NCBI GenBank assembly: GCA_003864495.1
Contig: ML133365.1
Location: forward strand, 3,417,856 to 3,481,855
Source: Nemopilema nomurai
Lineage: Eukaryota > Cnidaria > Scyphozoa > Rhizostomeae > Rhizostomatidae
DNA: 64,000 bases
Direction: 5' to 3'
Shown: positions 53,701-64,000 of the stretch, piece after piece
Numbering within the stretch: position 1 is the first letter of the stretch
How the letters are laid out: each line of letters begins with the position of its first letter
Notes under the pieces: generated by a model
What the model was told of the DNA's origin: nothing
What the model saw: only the letters and a program-made list of their open reading frames with translations
The model's database searches: none
Made by a program: the position numbers and the translations under genes

Positions 53701-56700
53701 AGTAAAAAAGTATTAAAATTAAAAATAAAAGGTACAAACGCCCACTTTAAGCATGGAGTAGATGATTTCTGCTCTACTTGCATAGCCTAACAAAGCCTCT
53801 TAAAATTAACAGATGATTAAGCAAGAAGTTTACAAGCAAATATGGTAAAGAGTTGAAAAAATCTGCAACATCTTGATTTGCATCATTAACAAATGTTGAA
53901 ATGGAAAAACATTCCAACAAAAATCCATTATTTTTGGATGCGTTCATTGATAAGACTACCTTGCATCCGGCTCTGGCCAACTGAACTGCAGCAGAAAGTC
54001 CTGCAACCCCTGCTCCGATAATTAGGACCGATCCCTAGAAAACGGAAAACCAAACCATGAAAATCGTACGGCATTTAACTAAGGACAGCAAACTGTAGCA
54101 AATGATTACAGCAAATGCGCTTAATCTCCACACCACATTTATATTGGGACGGTCATTATCAGTTCTGGCTTGGACATGTTTTCACATTAAACATGATCGA
54201 CACGGCACGCTTTCCGCCGTAATATTCATTTGCTGAGTTGCAAATATTATAAGGCTATTTATTCAGGCTTGCACAATTCATCAAAAACAGACAGCTTTAG
54301 GAACCTATTTATAAAAACACAGCACTAAGAAACTTGGATAACTGTAAATGAAGAATAAAATAGACGAAAAAGTTCTAAGCTGAATTGAATATTGCATAAA
54401 AAAGGTTGCTTTATACAAACCTTAAAATATTCCTTGTTTAAAAACCCATCTCTTGGTATATCTAGCATAATTCCATAATTAATTCTCCCATTGACAGTAA
54501 GGAAATCCAATACATCTTTGAGAATCTCACTCATGGTAATTCTTGTCAGCCCTCTTGCAACCACAAAGGGAATGCATTTCTCCAAAGATAGAAAGTTCTA
54601 AAGAAGCATAATGGTTTAATAGTAAAATGGTTCCAAAGAAGGCTAGACATCCGATTCTTTCTGAACATTAACTGATTCGTAAGTTTTCAAATGTTGAACT
54701 CTGAAATTCTCTGTCACAAACAGCCCTACGACGCTATTTCAAAATTATTTTCTAATTTTCAGCTTGAAAAATTACCGAGATTTAGGAGACAACACCTGTC
54801 CAAACATATTACCCTAGACGCAAATTTATTCATATCATGCCAATAAAATGTCAATCATTATACACCAAAGCTGTAACTAGCTGAAAATGGTTGCAAGCAT
54901 TCTAGACACTCCAAAATACCCAGAGCTTGGCCTACCTTAACTCAAGAAAAATCAACAGAATTTTTCCAAACGTCTAAGCTGTCGCCTCTCCTTTTAAACA
55001 AAGCTGAATATCTTTTCGGCAAAACTTTGTTCGATATTTTTTAAGTCCATCACTGACATCTCTGGGTTTGGCATTAGGGTAGGAACTCACCTTGATATTT
55101 GCATTCCAGAGTGATAAAGCCAAATTTCGTAAGCCAAGATACACCGTTGGATACCTTGCAATAGAAAATTGAAATAAAACTACTATTATGGAGCATACAA
55201 ACCCATAAAGATGCAAAATGAGAGAATTGACGATGCATAATCAGGCGATTTGTCACACTTTTAGATGTGGTTATTAATCGGTTAAAGTAAGGTATTATAA
55301 AGGTTAAAATGTTAACGTTGTACCAAACATGTACCATTTAGGTCTAAGACATTCCATATATTTGGATCGAAGAAATGAAATATTACTAATTATTCTTTAC
55401 CATTAATCCAAATTTAGCGATCTTGAAACAATTTAAACACACTACACAACATAAAACTGGCAATGACGATTGATGAGAAAGAAGAATTAAGATAAACAAG
55501 GAAGTAATTCACAATACTTCACAAGATAAGGGAAAGCATCACTTTCTTCCGACAGCATTACGTCAGGACTGTAGCTGCCTGCCTTTTCTTTGCCGGCTGG
55601 TGCGTGAAATGGCTGGATGAAATCCTTGTCTCTATCGTGCTCACTGTCTGCAACAAAGGACTTTTGAACGTGAAAAAGTAGACAATGGGAGAAAGAAGCA
55701 TTGTTATTTTCGACAACGTTCACAGTCGTCCTTTGGAAAGGGATAACAATTACTCGTTGTTGAATTAAAGAAGGTGTGTGTGTCATTCAATAAGCACCTT
55801 TTGCATCTTGATTAATAGGTTCTCCTTTACTTGGTGGTATATATCGAGGCAGGAATGTAACTTGCGAAAAACAATTAAAAAGATAGACAACGAGGGAACA
55901 TGACTGGCAAAATTTCAAAAACACAGAAGAAATGGTCCGCTCGATTTTTAAAAGCTCAAAAAGGCATAATTCCAAGCTTTGTGTGTGATATGTTTCTTTA
56001 TGAACATCATTCATTCAACTACGTATAAAAAAATTATTAACAGACTTCCTGACATGCATGGGCTACGGCACAGCTGCCATTATGATTTGGACAGTGACGT
56101 CATCAGTCAAGAACATCGACAAGAAGAGTTTCAACTGTCTCATTATTCTGAATTAATTTCAAGGCTGTCACTGCCATGACATTAAAATTGGATACTTAGG
56201 TTAATGATTCAAGCTACATAAAAGCAGAGATGTTATGGTTACACTGACCCTTCCCTTTCTGCTCTTCTGGCAGCATTGATGATACACTGAATCCAATGCC
56301 ATCAGGGAAGTATTCCTTCAGCACTGTGAATGGTGAAGTGTACTTCAGAAGGGGGCAGTACACCAATGTATCAAGCCATTTTATTGATTTTGCTTCCTTC
56401 GCTTCCTTGAAAAGAAAATATTTCATGTTATTTAAATTGTTGAATGTTACTTAAAGGAGCTCGCAACAGTGTGCGCTGCAGGCTGTTTGGTGAAATCAAT
56501 AACATATAGTTCATAAAACTATAAGTTCTAGTGAAATCAGAGCAAAAATTACCTGTGATTCTTCTTGGACACATATCCATCCACTGGCCTAAAAACATGC
56601 TTCAATTTAAAATCACTAATGACTGCCATTTGCAAAAGCAATGATAATTTTTATTGGTAATTTTGCTTGCAAAAAAAGGAATTGCTTTATGACAAGTACA

Positions 56701-58625
56701 AATAAAAGAAAGAACACAGGTGGTAATAAGCTATGAGACTCTTAATGTTGACAAAGAAAATACATCAAATTTAGGAAGAAACATTTAAATGGTGACAACA
56801 CACTTTATGTAGCTGGATGCATTGAATTTCCAGAGGGATATGGTCTAATGAATCAATTTCAAATTAATCAAATGTAAGCTTCAAGCGACAAAATATAATC
56901 TACCTTTGAACAATGCCATTTACTTTTAAAAATGCCATTTTGGACAACTGCATCAGATACACTACGCCACTTTTTGCATTTATGACACAAAGTCCAATAA
57001 TTTAGAACTTCTTCAGCAAAAAATAGCTTTAAAGACAACTCCTTTTGGCAATTTGCAGCAACATTCAATTTCCAATCTGTAAATCTTTTGTTACCATCTT
57101 TATGACTGAAAAAAATTATCTGAATTCAATATTAATGTATGAAAATTTTTCTTTGTTGCCTTTAGGGATGCATTAATCAAACAGAGACAAATGTTTTTTT
57201 GGCAGAGAGATTCCATTCTGAAATAGTAATGGTCAAATCTATTGCTTTTTGTCTAGACTAAATCAGGTAGACAATTAAAGGCATCAGGTTTACAGGAAGA
57301 ATCTTGACTCATAGCATGTTTAAAACCTCTTTATCCTAAACTCTAAGCTATGCTAGGGCTCCATCCTGCACCTATACTTTGAATCAAAGCAAATCAATTT
57401 TGAGCACTTGAGGTTTTAGTTACATACAGGAAAGTGTGATTTTGATTCAATGAGAATTTTTTACTGCAAATTTTGAAATAAAATTTCATGATAAAGTTAA
57501 AAAATGTATATATTCTGTGAAACAGAAATGTTTTTACATGCATATTAAATTGATGATTATCATTTTGATACCTTCTATATATAAAATCAAAGCACTCATT
57601 GCAAAAATGTTCTCCATTTGAGAGATGATACCATCTTGATGTATATCCATCCTTTGCACATCTAGAATCAATTGAAAAGAGCTAACAATTATCAACAGAT
57701 CAAAGTGTAAAAGTAAGCACTGAAACTCATAGACTTTCACACACAAAAACTTTTAAGCAGCCTGACATACTCTGGGCACCACTTCTTTTTCAGACCATTT
57801 GAACCATATATTTCTTCCTTATCTCAGATATTTTCAGTTTCCATCCTTTTTAAAGGAAAACATGCTATGCAAATATCTTATTAGAGGAAATCTTACAAAG
57901 ATTGCCAAACAAAAAGTTATATGCTAGGACTGAAGTTTGCATAAGGGGTGTAAAGGAGTGTTGAAACCTATTAACTATTTTACAACATGATTTTAGCCTG
58001 AAGAACTACAAAGCTAAGCAAAACATGTCGCAGGTATTATCACCAGCAGGTATCGTCAATGATAATCCATTATGTTGAAAGCTAGAACTTTATCAAAAAA
58101 TGCCTTACTAACTGGATATGTAATTGAATGGAAAACCTGGAAATTGAACTTATTTCGAATTTTGCAATGGACAACTACTTTGACTCTGGGCAGTTTTAAC
58201 ATGGCTACATGGCTACCGCTTGCTGAATTTACATTTTCAACTCAGCTAGTCATATCCAACCTATAAATCAAACTACTGGTTTTACAGGCTGGCAACTACA
58301 ATTGCTCACATGTGCACAACAATCCTCCAAATTTTGAGGGACTGATGAAATAATCTAAGCGTTAGAGGTATAAAAACAAACACATTTAAGACTTTAGCTA
58401 TTTTGCTTACTTCAATTTTGTAGAAATTAAAATCCATAACAAATTTTATCAAAGCATTTACCCGCTTGTCAGCTTTGCAAAGCAAGATGGTTTTTCACAT
58501 GGACACCCGGCCTTCTCGCATTTTCTATGGGTCTTTTTAGCAGGCAAACCGCCCGCATCTGAAGACAGTTTTCTTTTGGGTGTGCGTCCAGTCCTTCGAC
58601 GTTGTGTTTCATTTTTTGGTCGCAT
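44714..58625 (-). CDS. KDM1B: Lysine-specific histone demethylase 1B (LSD2), complete
   Basis: FAD-dependent amine oxidase that removes methyl groups from histone H3K4me1/2 in the nucleus. Nineteen coding exons join in frame to 781 residues (human 822): 58462..58625, 57572..57661, 56904..57105, 56553..56588, 56249..56405, 55518..55647, 55091..55154, 54421..54597, 53960..54034, 53193..53327, 52639..52813, 52203..52261, 51305..51505, 50904..50978, 50101..50217, 48823..48948, 47191..47310, 46544..46696, 44714..44803. C4H2C2 zinc finger: Cys36, 41, 48, 56, His67, 73, Cys75, 78, with the same spacing as human. CW finger: Cys125, 128, 150, 158 with CKKWR. SWIRM-like region about 217-340 (YPTVYLGLRNLALSLWNANIK; CIPFVVARGLTRI). 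Oxidase domain: IIGAGVAGLSAA at 346-357, EARSSIGGRV, Lys619 (GAGAIEK; human Lys661), and YFAGEATNRRFPQTVTGA near the end. Start ATG is the first in frame before the zinc finger. Intact; no frameshift. Confidence 0.97.
47998..48024. repeat. Perfect 9-bp inverted repeat in a KDM1B intron
   Basis: The arms CACTGTCAT and ATGACAGTG surround a 9-base loop, inside the 1.5-kb intron between coding exons 16 and 17. It lies 20 bases below the stop codon of the possible alternative exon at 48044-48109. Function unknown. Confidence 0.6.
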
Positions 58626-59972
58626 TTCACATCAAACACTTTAACTGGAATTGCAATATTTTTCGATCATTTCACTTTTCATAGTGATGCATGGAACATC
58701 GCCATGAGTTCGAATCACGCGCTCTTTTTGTTGAGCCTCACTTTGGCTAAAATATCATCACTTTGCGGCTCCTGTCATGAATTATACTGTATCTGTGTAT
58801 TGTACCCTAAAAAATGTACCTTAGTACATTCTTGCTATTGTCCGAGAGAAGGTCCTAGGTTGCAATTGTTGATTTGTCTTTCTTTTCACTCGGACATTCC
58901 GACCAGAGCAAGCTTTTGAATTTGGGTAAGCTGTACACCCAATGAATCCTATGAAAACGGACTTATTCTTTAAACTGGTAAATTGAAATATAATAAGTTA
59001 TCACTAAATACAGCCGCCACCCACCCCCTCCCCCCAAATATTAAAAAAGGAACTTTGGAATTTTTCTGCACAATTGCCTTTTAAACAGATACATTGCCTC
59101 TTAAATGCCAAGGTCGTCACAAGTGCCCCCTTCGAGGAACTGGCAAGCAGACCTGCTACAACTGGCCTTGTTTCTTCTGGTTTACATTGTAAATATGTTA
59201 TAACGCAATGGGAGTGCTAGGAGAACTACCTAAGGTGCTAGGGCTGTCGAAATGGGTACGAAAATGAATAATTTATGGTTTGCTTTGTAGAAGGAAGAAA
59301 CATTTTCAACAAAACAACAAAAAAGGAGATGCTTGTTTATGGAAATGGTTATTACCATACAAACTACAGCTGCATTTTTGGAAGACATGACTATTTCAAA
59401 AATGTTGCTGTCTCACCTGATCTCCAGTTGGACATTGAAAAAGTCAGGTTTTTGAAAGAAAAAAGAGGATTGTCCATTGTAAAATAAATTTAAAAACACA
59501 AGCAATGAAACATGAACATAAACAACAAATCAGATTTATAACATTCAACTTTGAAAACAAATAATAATTCAGCAACTTAACATTAAACAGACAGCTTTAT
59601 CGTTCCTGTTTCTTTCCTTTGCAGAAAGTATTGCGAAAGGAGGCATTTCATACTTATTCTACAGGGTGGGAACATCTTCTTTCGGGGTAATCTGGATCTG
59701 AATTAAAATGTTCCCCTTTCAAAAAACTTCGTTTTCTCTTCAGGCTAGGTAAAAACTTAATAAATAAAATCCAATTACTATAAAACTATTTAATCATATG
59801 ATTTGCTGCAAAAACGTTTTTTAAATATTCACAAGGGTATGTGTTACCTGGACCTCTTTATTTTTTGCGTTAGGTTAGGGACATTTGCAGGTGTCCCTGT
59901 CACCGCTTCAATTGTGCACTTATACTCATCTCCCACCAATGTCCTTTAGATAGCTTGCAGTGCAGATGTCTG
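58626..59972. other. Upstream region of KDM1B with unassigned exon-like segments
   Basis: This should contain the KDM1B 5' untranslated leader and promoter; no TATA box is obvious near 58626. On the plus strand three segments look like exons: 59089-59179 (acceptor aacag, donor gtttac), from 59291 (acceptor ttgtag, open to a stop at 59487) and from 59625 (acceptor cctttgcag). They can be joined in a continuous frame, but the products match no family I know. They could be a degraded mobile element or chance. Confidence 0.3.
59965..59972 (+). repeat. Left target-site duplication of the hAT element
   Basis: GATGTCTG directly before the left terminal CAGGGGCG; identical to 61172-61179. Confidence 0.88.
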
Positions 59973-61171
59973 CAGGGGCGTAACTAGTATATAAGATTTT
60001 GCCCAACACTTTTCGCCACTGCCCGACTAAAATGTTGTGAGATCTGTTTAGGGAGAAGCCTTCGCGGTGTTCCTTCCATATTTTAAAAACGTTATGAAAT
60101 TTGTTGTATTTGTAATTTTCTGATATTTTTATGTATTTTTGTTTCGTTTTTCTATTGATCTTTGAACCATAAGTCAATGCCTTGCTGTTCATATGTCAAT
60201 CAGTGTTTATTATAAGATCAATTCACGACCTGACAAGTTGCAGTTCAGTCGTGTTAACTTCCTTTCGTAAGATATTGTAATGGCATCGAGGATAAGCGAG
60301 TATTAACAGCAGATGATTTTATCAAAGTTCGTTCGAAAATTAGCCATTGGCTTTCGTCGTCCAGACACTGGTAAAATCGAGGCATCCAGGACGGCTGATG
60401 GATGATGAAAAATGTATTGCTGGGTCGCAAAAACCGACACTTGTTTTCAAGAGGGGTTAGCTAATAGGTGTTTAGGCTGGTGGAGTCACTCAATTATTGA
60501 TTTACTCAAAATATTGACGAAGAAAGACCCAAAATATAACAGTATTTGAACAACAAAACGGCATGAAATAGAAGAAAACCTATAAATTTGCTGAAAACAG
60601 AACCTATTAGGCAGGGCATTTTTAAAGGATTTTTGAATGATGGGGCATTTTTCTAAAAGGCCCACACTTATACACTACCAGAAATGACATAGGAAACGAC
60701 ACATAACTCTTCGATTTGGCGCTTCAGATTGTGATTCGAGTGGGGGCTTCTTCGAGGGAGGGGGCTTACTCGAGGGTGGGGACTTATTTGTTGACAGCAA
60801 GAAACACTACCAGCACTGATGGCTATTATGCTAAAAATGGGCTCAAAACACGAGAAACGACGGGATATATTTATTTCAAGGCTACCAGCCTGAGTATGGT
60901 TGAAAAAATGCAAGGAAACTCTAAGAACTTGGTAAATTGAGCAATGAATCGACTTACAAGGTGGATTAATGAGAAATATAGTGATATAAAGATTGCTATC
61001 AGCATCGATGGAGCCCCCAAATCAACAAATATTTTTTCGATTACTGTTTTATTTTGCCCGATAGTTGCGGACTTGCGAACATCTTGTCTGGCGTTTGCCC
61101 GACAAAATGCGGGTTTTCGATTTTTGGGGGGTGTCACACCCCACACACCCCTCCCAATATTTACGCCCCTG
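59973..61171. mobile_element. Non-autonomous hAT-type DNA transposon (1199 bp)
   Basis: The element starts CAGGGGCGTAA and ends with the exact inverted copy TTACGCCCCTG. It is flanked on both sides by the identical 8-bp target duplication GATGTCTG (59965-59972 and 61172-61179). An 8-bp duplication with CAGGGGCG-type ends is characteristic of the hAT superfamily. Outside the 11 terminal bases the ends diverge. No transposase frame is visible, so it would need enzyme supplied from elsewhere. The interior carries G-rich patches near 60740-60780 and 61120-61155. The untouched target duplication argues for a fairly recent insertion. Confidence 0.88.
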
Positions 61172-61179
61172 GATGTCTG
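61172..61179 (+). repeat. Right target-site duplication of the hAT element
   Basis: GATGTCTG directly after the right terminal CGCCCCTG; identical to 59965-59972. Confidence 0.88.
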
Positions 61180-61586
61180 GTAAAACTATCATAAGCTTCT
61201 TGATTTGGAAAAAAGACCTGCAGCGCACAATTATACACATTTTATTTTTAACATATGAACACCAATTTGTAGAAAGATTTTGCACTTGTTCTATAAAGGC
61301 AGAGATCCTCCTTTAAGAAAATTCTTCTCCAAATAAACTTTTCTGTTCTTATGTTTTATGTTAACTTATGTAGACTTATTGTAGTAATTTTTTCATCTTG
61401 TGCAACTTGCCATGTTGTATTAGTATGTAACTTTGTTAGTTTGAAGGATTTTTGTGTGCAATTGAATATTTGAAATGAAATAAAACAAAATGAAGTGAAT
61501 TGAACTAATCTTCAGTGTTACAATAAAATTCTTAAATCATAAAAGAATCATAAAAAATTACAAACGTTACACCCATCAGATAACCT

Positions 61587-61625
61587 GGGGGCCTACAAGA
61601 TAGGGGGCTAAATTGAAATGGGGCT
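61587..61625 (+). repeat. G-rich dispersed repeat, copy 1
   Basis: Contains GGGGGCCTACAAGATA, then GGGGGCTAAATTGAAAT and GGGGCTTAATA. The GGGGGCTAAATTGA core recurs at 62155-62250 in the same orientation, so these appear to be related repeat copies. Confidence 0.5.
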
Positions 61626-62154
61626 TAATACCAAATAAACATAGACTTTATCAAACATTCTACTTCTCTTCACTGATTATCATACATTAAAATTCTAGTA
61701 CTTTCAAAGAACATTATAATGGCAAGGAGTTGAGAAATATCTTTCACTCAACTTCATTGCTGCAAATTCCAGTCTGTTGCTCGTAGCCATCGTGTTTACA
61801 GAAAAACCTTGAAGCCAGTAACTGGCGAAAAAATTGAAATGCATATAGAAATGCAAGATAAAGCTCTGGCACATGACGAATTTGCAGTCGAAACATACGA
61901 TTTAAAGAGCAAGACAGAAGATACGTGGTTGGTCTTCTGCCAATTGAGCTATCGCTTTTATTGTGCAAGTTTCTATAGAAAAAATCTACTTTAGAGTTTT
62001 CACAAAATGGAAAAAAGATTTCTTGAGGAAGGTTTAGTTATACCGGGCAAATATTTTGCATATTAAGAAACTAAAAAAATAATTAAACACTGCATAATGA
62101 GCTGGGGGAAAAAGTTTACAAGTTCACTTATTTTAGCATCAGATAATCTTTTTA

Positions 62155-62251
62155 GGGGGGGGGGGGGCTAAATTGAGAGGGGATTGTTTCATTTTTCCTT
62201 CTAAAAATTGGGGCTTATAAGAGAGTGGGGCTCAATTGAGAGGACGGCTTA
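62155..62251 (+). repeat. G-rich dispersed repeat, copy 2, led by a 13-G run
   Basis: Thirteen guanines (62155-62167) lead into CTAAATTGAGAGGGG, then GGGGCTTATAAGAGAGTGG and GGGCTCAATTGAGAGG. The internal units are imperfect repetitions of one another and of the copy at 61587-61625. Confidence 0.55.
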
Positions 62252-63123
62252 AAAAATTAATGTTTGGTGCAAATGCCTAAATTGAACTCGAGTTGATTGA
62301 ATAGAGCACTTAATGTAATGCTAGACTTTTCTGATGAGCTGTAGCTTACGTCATTTTACTACATCAACCTGCTTGAATGTGCACTGCATATCTTGAGATC
62401 TAGATTGGCAATTTTCCCTGCAGCTTTCTGTTCGCTTTTGCAGACTTTCAAGCATGGTATGAAATACAAAATCATCGAACGGTTGCAAATCTTGCCTTTC
62501 ATGCGTGGCTTCAAGCGCGTGCCTTCTAGTTATTCAATTTCATATGCCACGTGTGCTGCTACCACGCAGAAAACGTTATCTTAGTCAGTTAAAGCTGTTC
62601 ACTTCAATTCATCTGTTGTAGACTAGCGAGAATGAGATTACAAACTACTTAAGCTGCTTCAAACTTTTAGCTTAGCAAAAGCTTTTAGAAGAAGGAAGCG
62701 TAGAGCCTCTTATAAATTAAACATGATTTGGAAATGACGAAGTTGTGCCAAGACATGTAAAGCCTCGGTTGTTAATGATCAGAGGCTCTAAACTGAACAA
62801 AAAAGTGAGAAAGGGTACAAGCTTCAATGCAAGAGCATTGCAAGAAAAAGAATCCAAAATTTATTAGTGAATTTAATAAAGACAAATTTTGTAGAAAATT
62901 GAAGATTGGTAGGCCCATGCTCCTTCTTAATTGGGGGTCCTACCAATGGGACTATTCATTAGAGGGAAATCATTAAACATTTTTATTAAGGATGGAAAAT
63001 ATAAGTCAGATCACACCCATATGGCATTCGCTTGGTTTCCTGTCTAAGCAAGTGGATACTCTATATTTTCAGTAAAGAGAAATTAGAAATATTGACCTTA
63101 AATCATCAGATTTTAGTACCAAA

Positions 63124-63428
63124 AGTTCCTTGAAAGTTCCTTAAGGTCTCACTTTCGGTATTTTGATTACAATAAGCCTTAACACTTAATAGAGAGAGGG
63201 GCGAGACCGCATATGCGGAAACTACTCAATGAAGCACTTGACACACGAAAAGCAAACAATTTATGCGATACTGCAAATGAATGGAACCGGCTTTTTAGTT
63301 CTTGATGCTTGCTAATATAAAAAATTTTCAGATCGAAAAGTTCCTTAGAGATTTCGTTTTTAATAGTATAAGTTCTTTAAATATTTCGGCCTTCTACATG
63401 TAGGTTCCTTATAAAGTGGTTCCTTATA
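63124..63428 (+). repeat. Cluster of five GTTCCTTR motifs
   Basis: GTTCCTTG or GTTCCTTA occurs at about 63125, 63136, 63340, 63403 and 63419, all on the plus strand, with the near copy GTTCTTTA at about 63372. The last two are paired as GGTTCCTTATAAA. The arrangement suggests a degenerate repeat family rather than coding sequence. Confidence 0.45.
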
Positions 63429-64000
63429 AAAAAAGCGTGTACTTCGGGTTCGATTGGCATAATTTTATCTTTCCCTGCAACGCTGAACATAGAAGAACGG
63501 TATACATTATTTTGTCTGATTACAGCAATTTTGACAGGCAATTTCAATACCAACTTTCTTGACCATCCTTGAACTTGTTTGTAAGGTGTAAAAATGACTT
63601 TTCTACATGCCCCATGACAGTAGTTTGTTGTGGATCTTAGTTTTGAGTGGGCAGAATTACCATGGTAACTTTTCTGAAAGGGAGATTTTTGCGCCTCCAA
63701 TTTGTTTGCTAGGTTTTCGCGTTTTCAATGCGCAATAATAACACATGGAAAATTTCGCGATTCGCTAAATATACTGCGAGGGAAGATGAAACACAACTGC
63801 AAACACCTTGTTAATTTTGATCATTTATAACGTGGGCGCAAAAGTATTTTGAAAAGAAAACAACTTTTCTGGAAAGAACCTACCAGCTTTGTATGAATAT
63901 ACCAGGGAAGTCTCTGCCGCTGAACTGATGCTGTGTTAGAAAGACTGGAGCCAGTAAGTTTGGTTTAGGCCCTCTCACTACGGCCCCAAAAGACATCTCG

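Larger units (their letters stand above)
61180..64000. other. Right-hand interval without a recognisable gene
   Basis: No exon of a known family is visible on either strand. The longest open frame is 63377-63700 (minus, 107 codons), which overlaps the GTTCCTTR motif cluster and has no familiar motif. The interval holds the G-rich repeats and the motif cluster listed below and otherwise AT-rich DNA. Confidence 0.55.

Noticed and set aside
58700..58730. tRNA B-box-like string (AGTTCGAATCACGC)
   Set aside because: No A box lies at a suitable distance and no cloverleaf can be drawn.
58602..58919. 105-codon plus-strand frame at the KDM1B 5' end
   Set aside because: It overlaps the KDM1B first coding exon only at its very start and has no motif or splice support.
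63440..63460. GGGTTCGATTGG, B-box-like
   Set aside because: No partner A box upstream; the surrounding sequence does not fold as a tRNA.
1..64000. CRISPR arrays, operons, rRNA genes, retroviral or LINE coding regions
   Set aside because: No regularly spaced direct repeats, no ribosomal sequence and no reverse-transcriptase or integrase frame was seen.

Overview
This window is animal nuclear DNA. It is AT-rich, carries split genes with GT-AG introns and has no bacterial-style operons. It holds four protein genes that can be rebuilt exon by exon: a BMP/GDF-type growth factor (only the 5' part lies inside), an axonemal inner-arm dynein light chain (DNALI1), a mitochondrial TIM22-complex subunit (TIMM29) and a histone demethylase (KDM1B/LSD2). 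Exon sequences and gene structure are close enough to vertebrate orthologues to align by eye. The base composition, the long introns and a GDF5-like prodomain would suit an anthozoan cnidarian (coral or sea anemone), but that placement is inference; only 'invertebrate metazoan' is well supported.

Layout, left to right. 1-8710, minus strand: two exons of a GDF/BMP-like prodomain separated by an 8.2-kb intron. The mature cysteine-knot domain must lie beyond the left edge. 8711-31627: about 23 kb without a recognisable gene, holding microsatellites, short hairpins, a broken tRNA-like (SINE-like) relic and a few unidentified open frames. 31628-42386, minus strand: DNALI1 in eight coding exons, the first isolated behind an 8-kb intron. 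42387-42534: a 148-bp shared upstream region. 42535-43110, plus strand: intronless TIMM29, head to head with DNALI1. 43111-44713: a tail-to-tail gap with candidate polyadenylation signals for both neighbours. 44714-58625, minus strand: KDM1B complete in 19 coding exons (781 residues), with all zinc ligands and the flavin-site lysine present. 58626-64000: no confident gene. It contains a non-autonomous hAT-type transposon (59973-61171) with perfect 8-bp target duplications, G-rich repeats and a cluster of GTTCCTTR motifs.

The genes do not form a pathway: a secreted morphogen, a ciliary motor subunit, a mitochondrial import factor and a chromatin enzyme simply sit side by side. The most useful regional features are the compact DNALI1/TIMM29 bidirectional start region and the large gene-free stretch next to the developmental ligand, which is a natural place to look for enhancers. 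No previously undescribed biological system could be demonstrated; the unexplained open frames and motif clusters are listed as leads.
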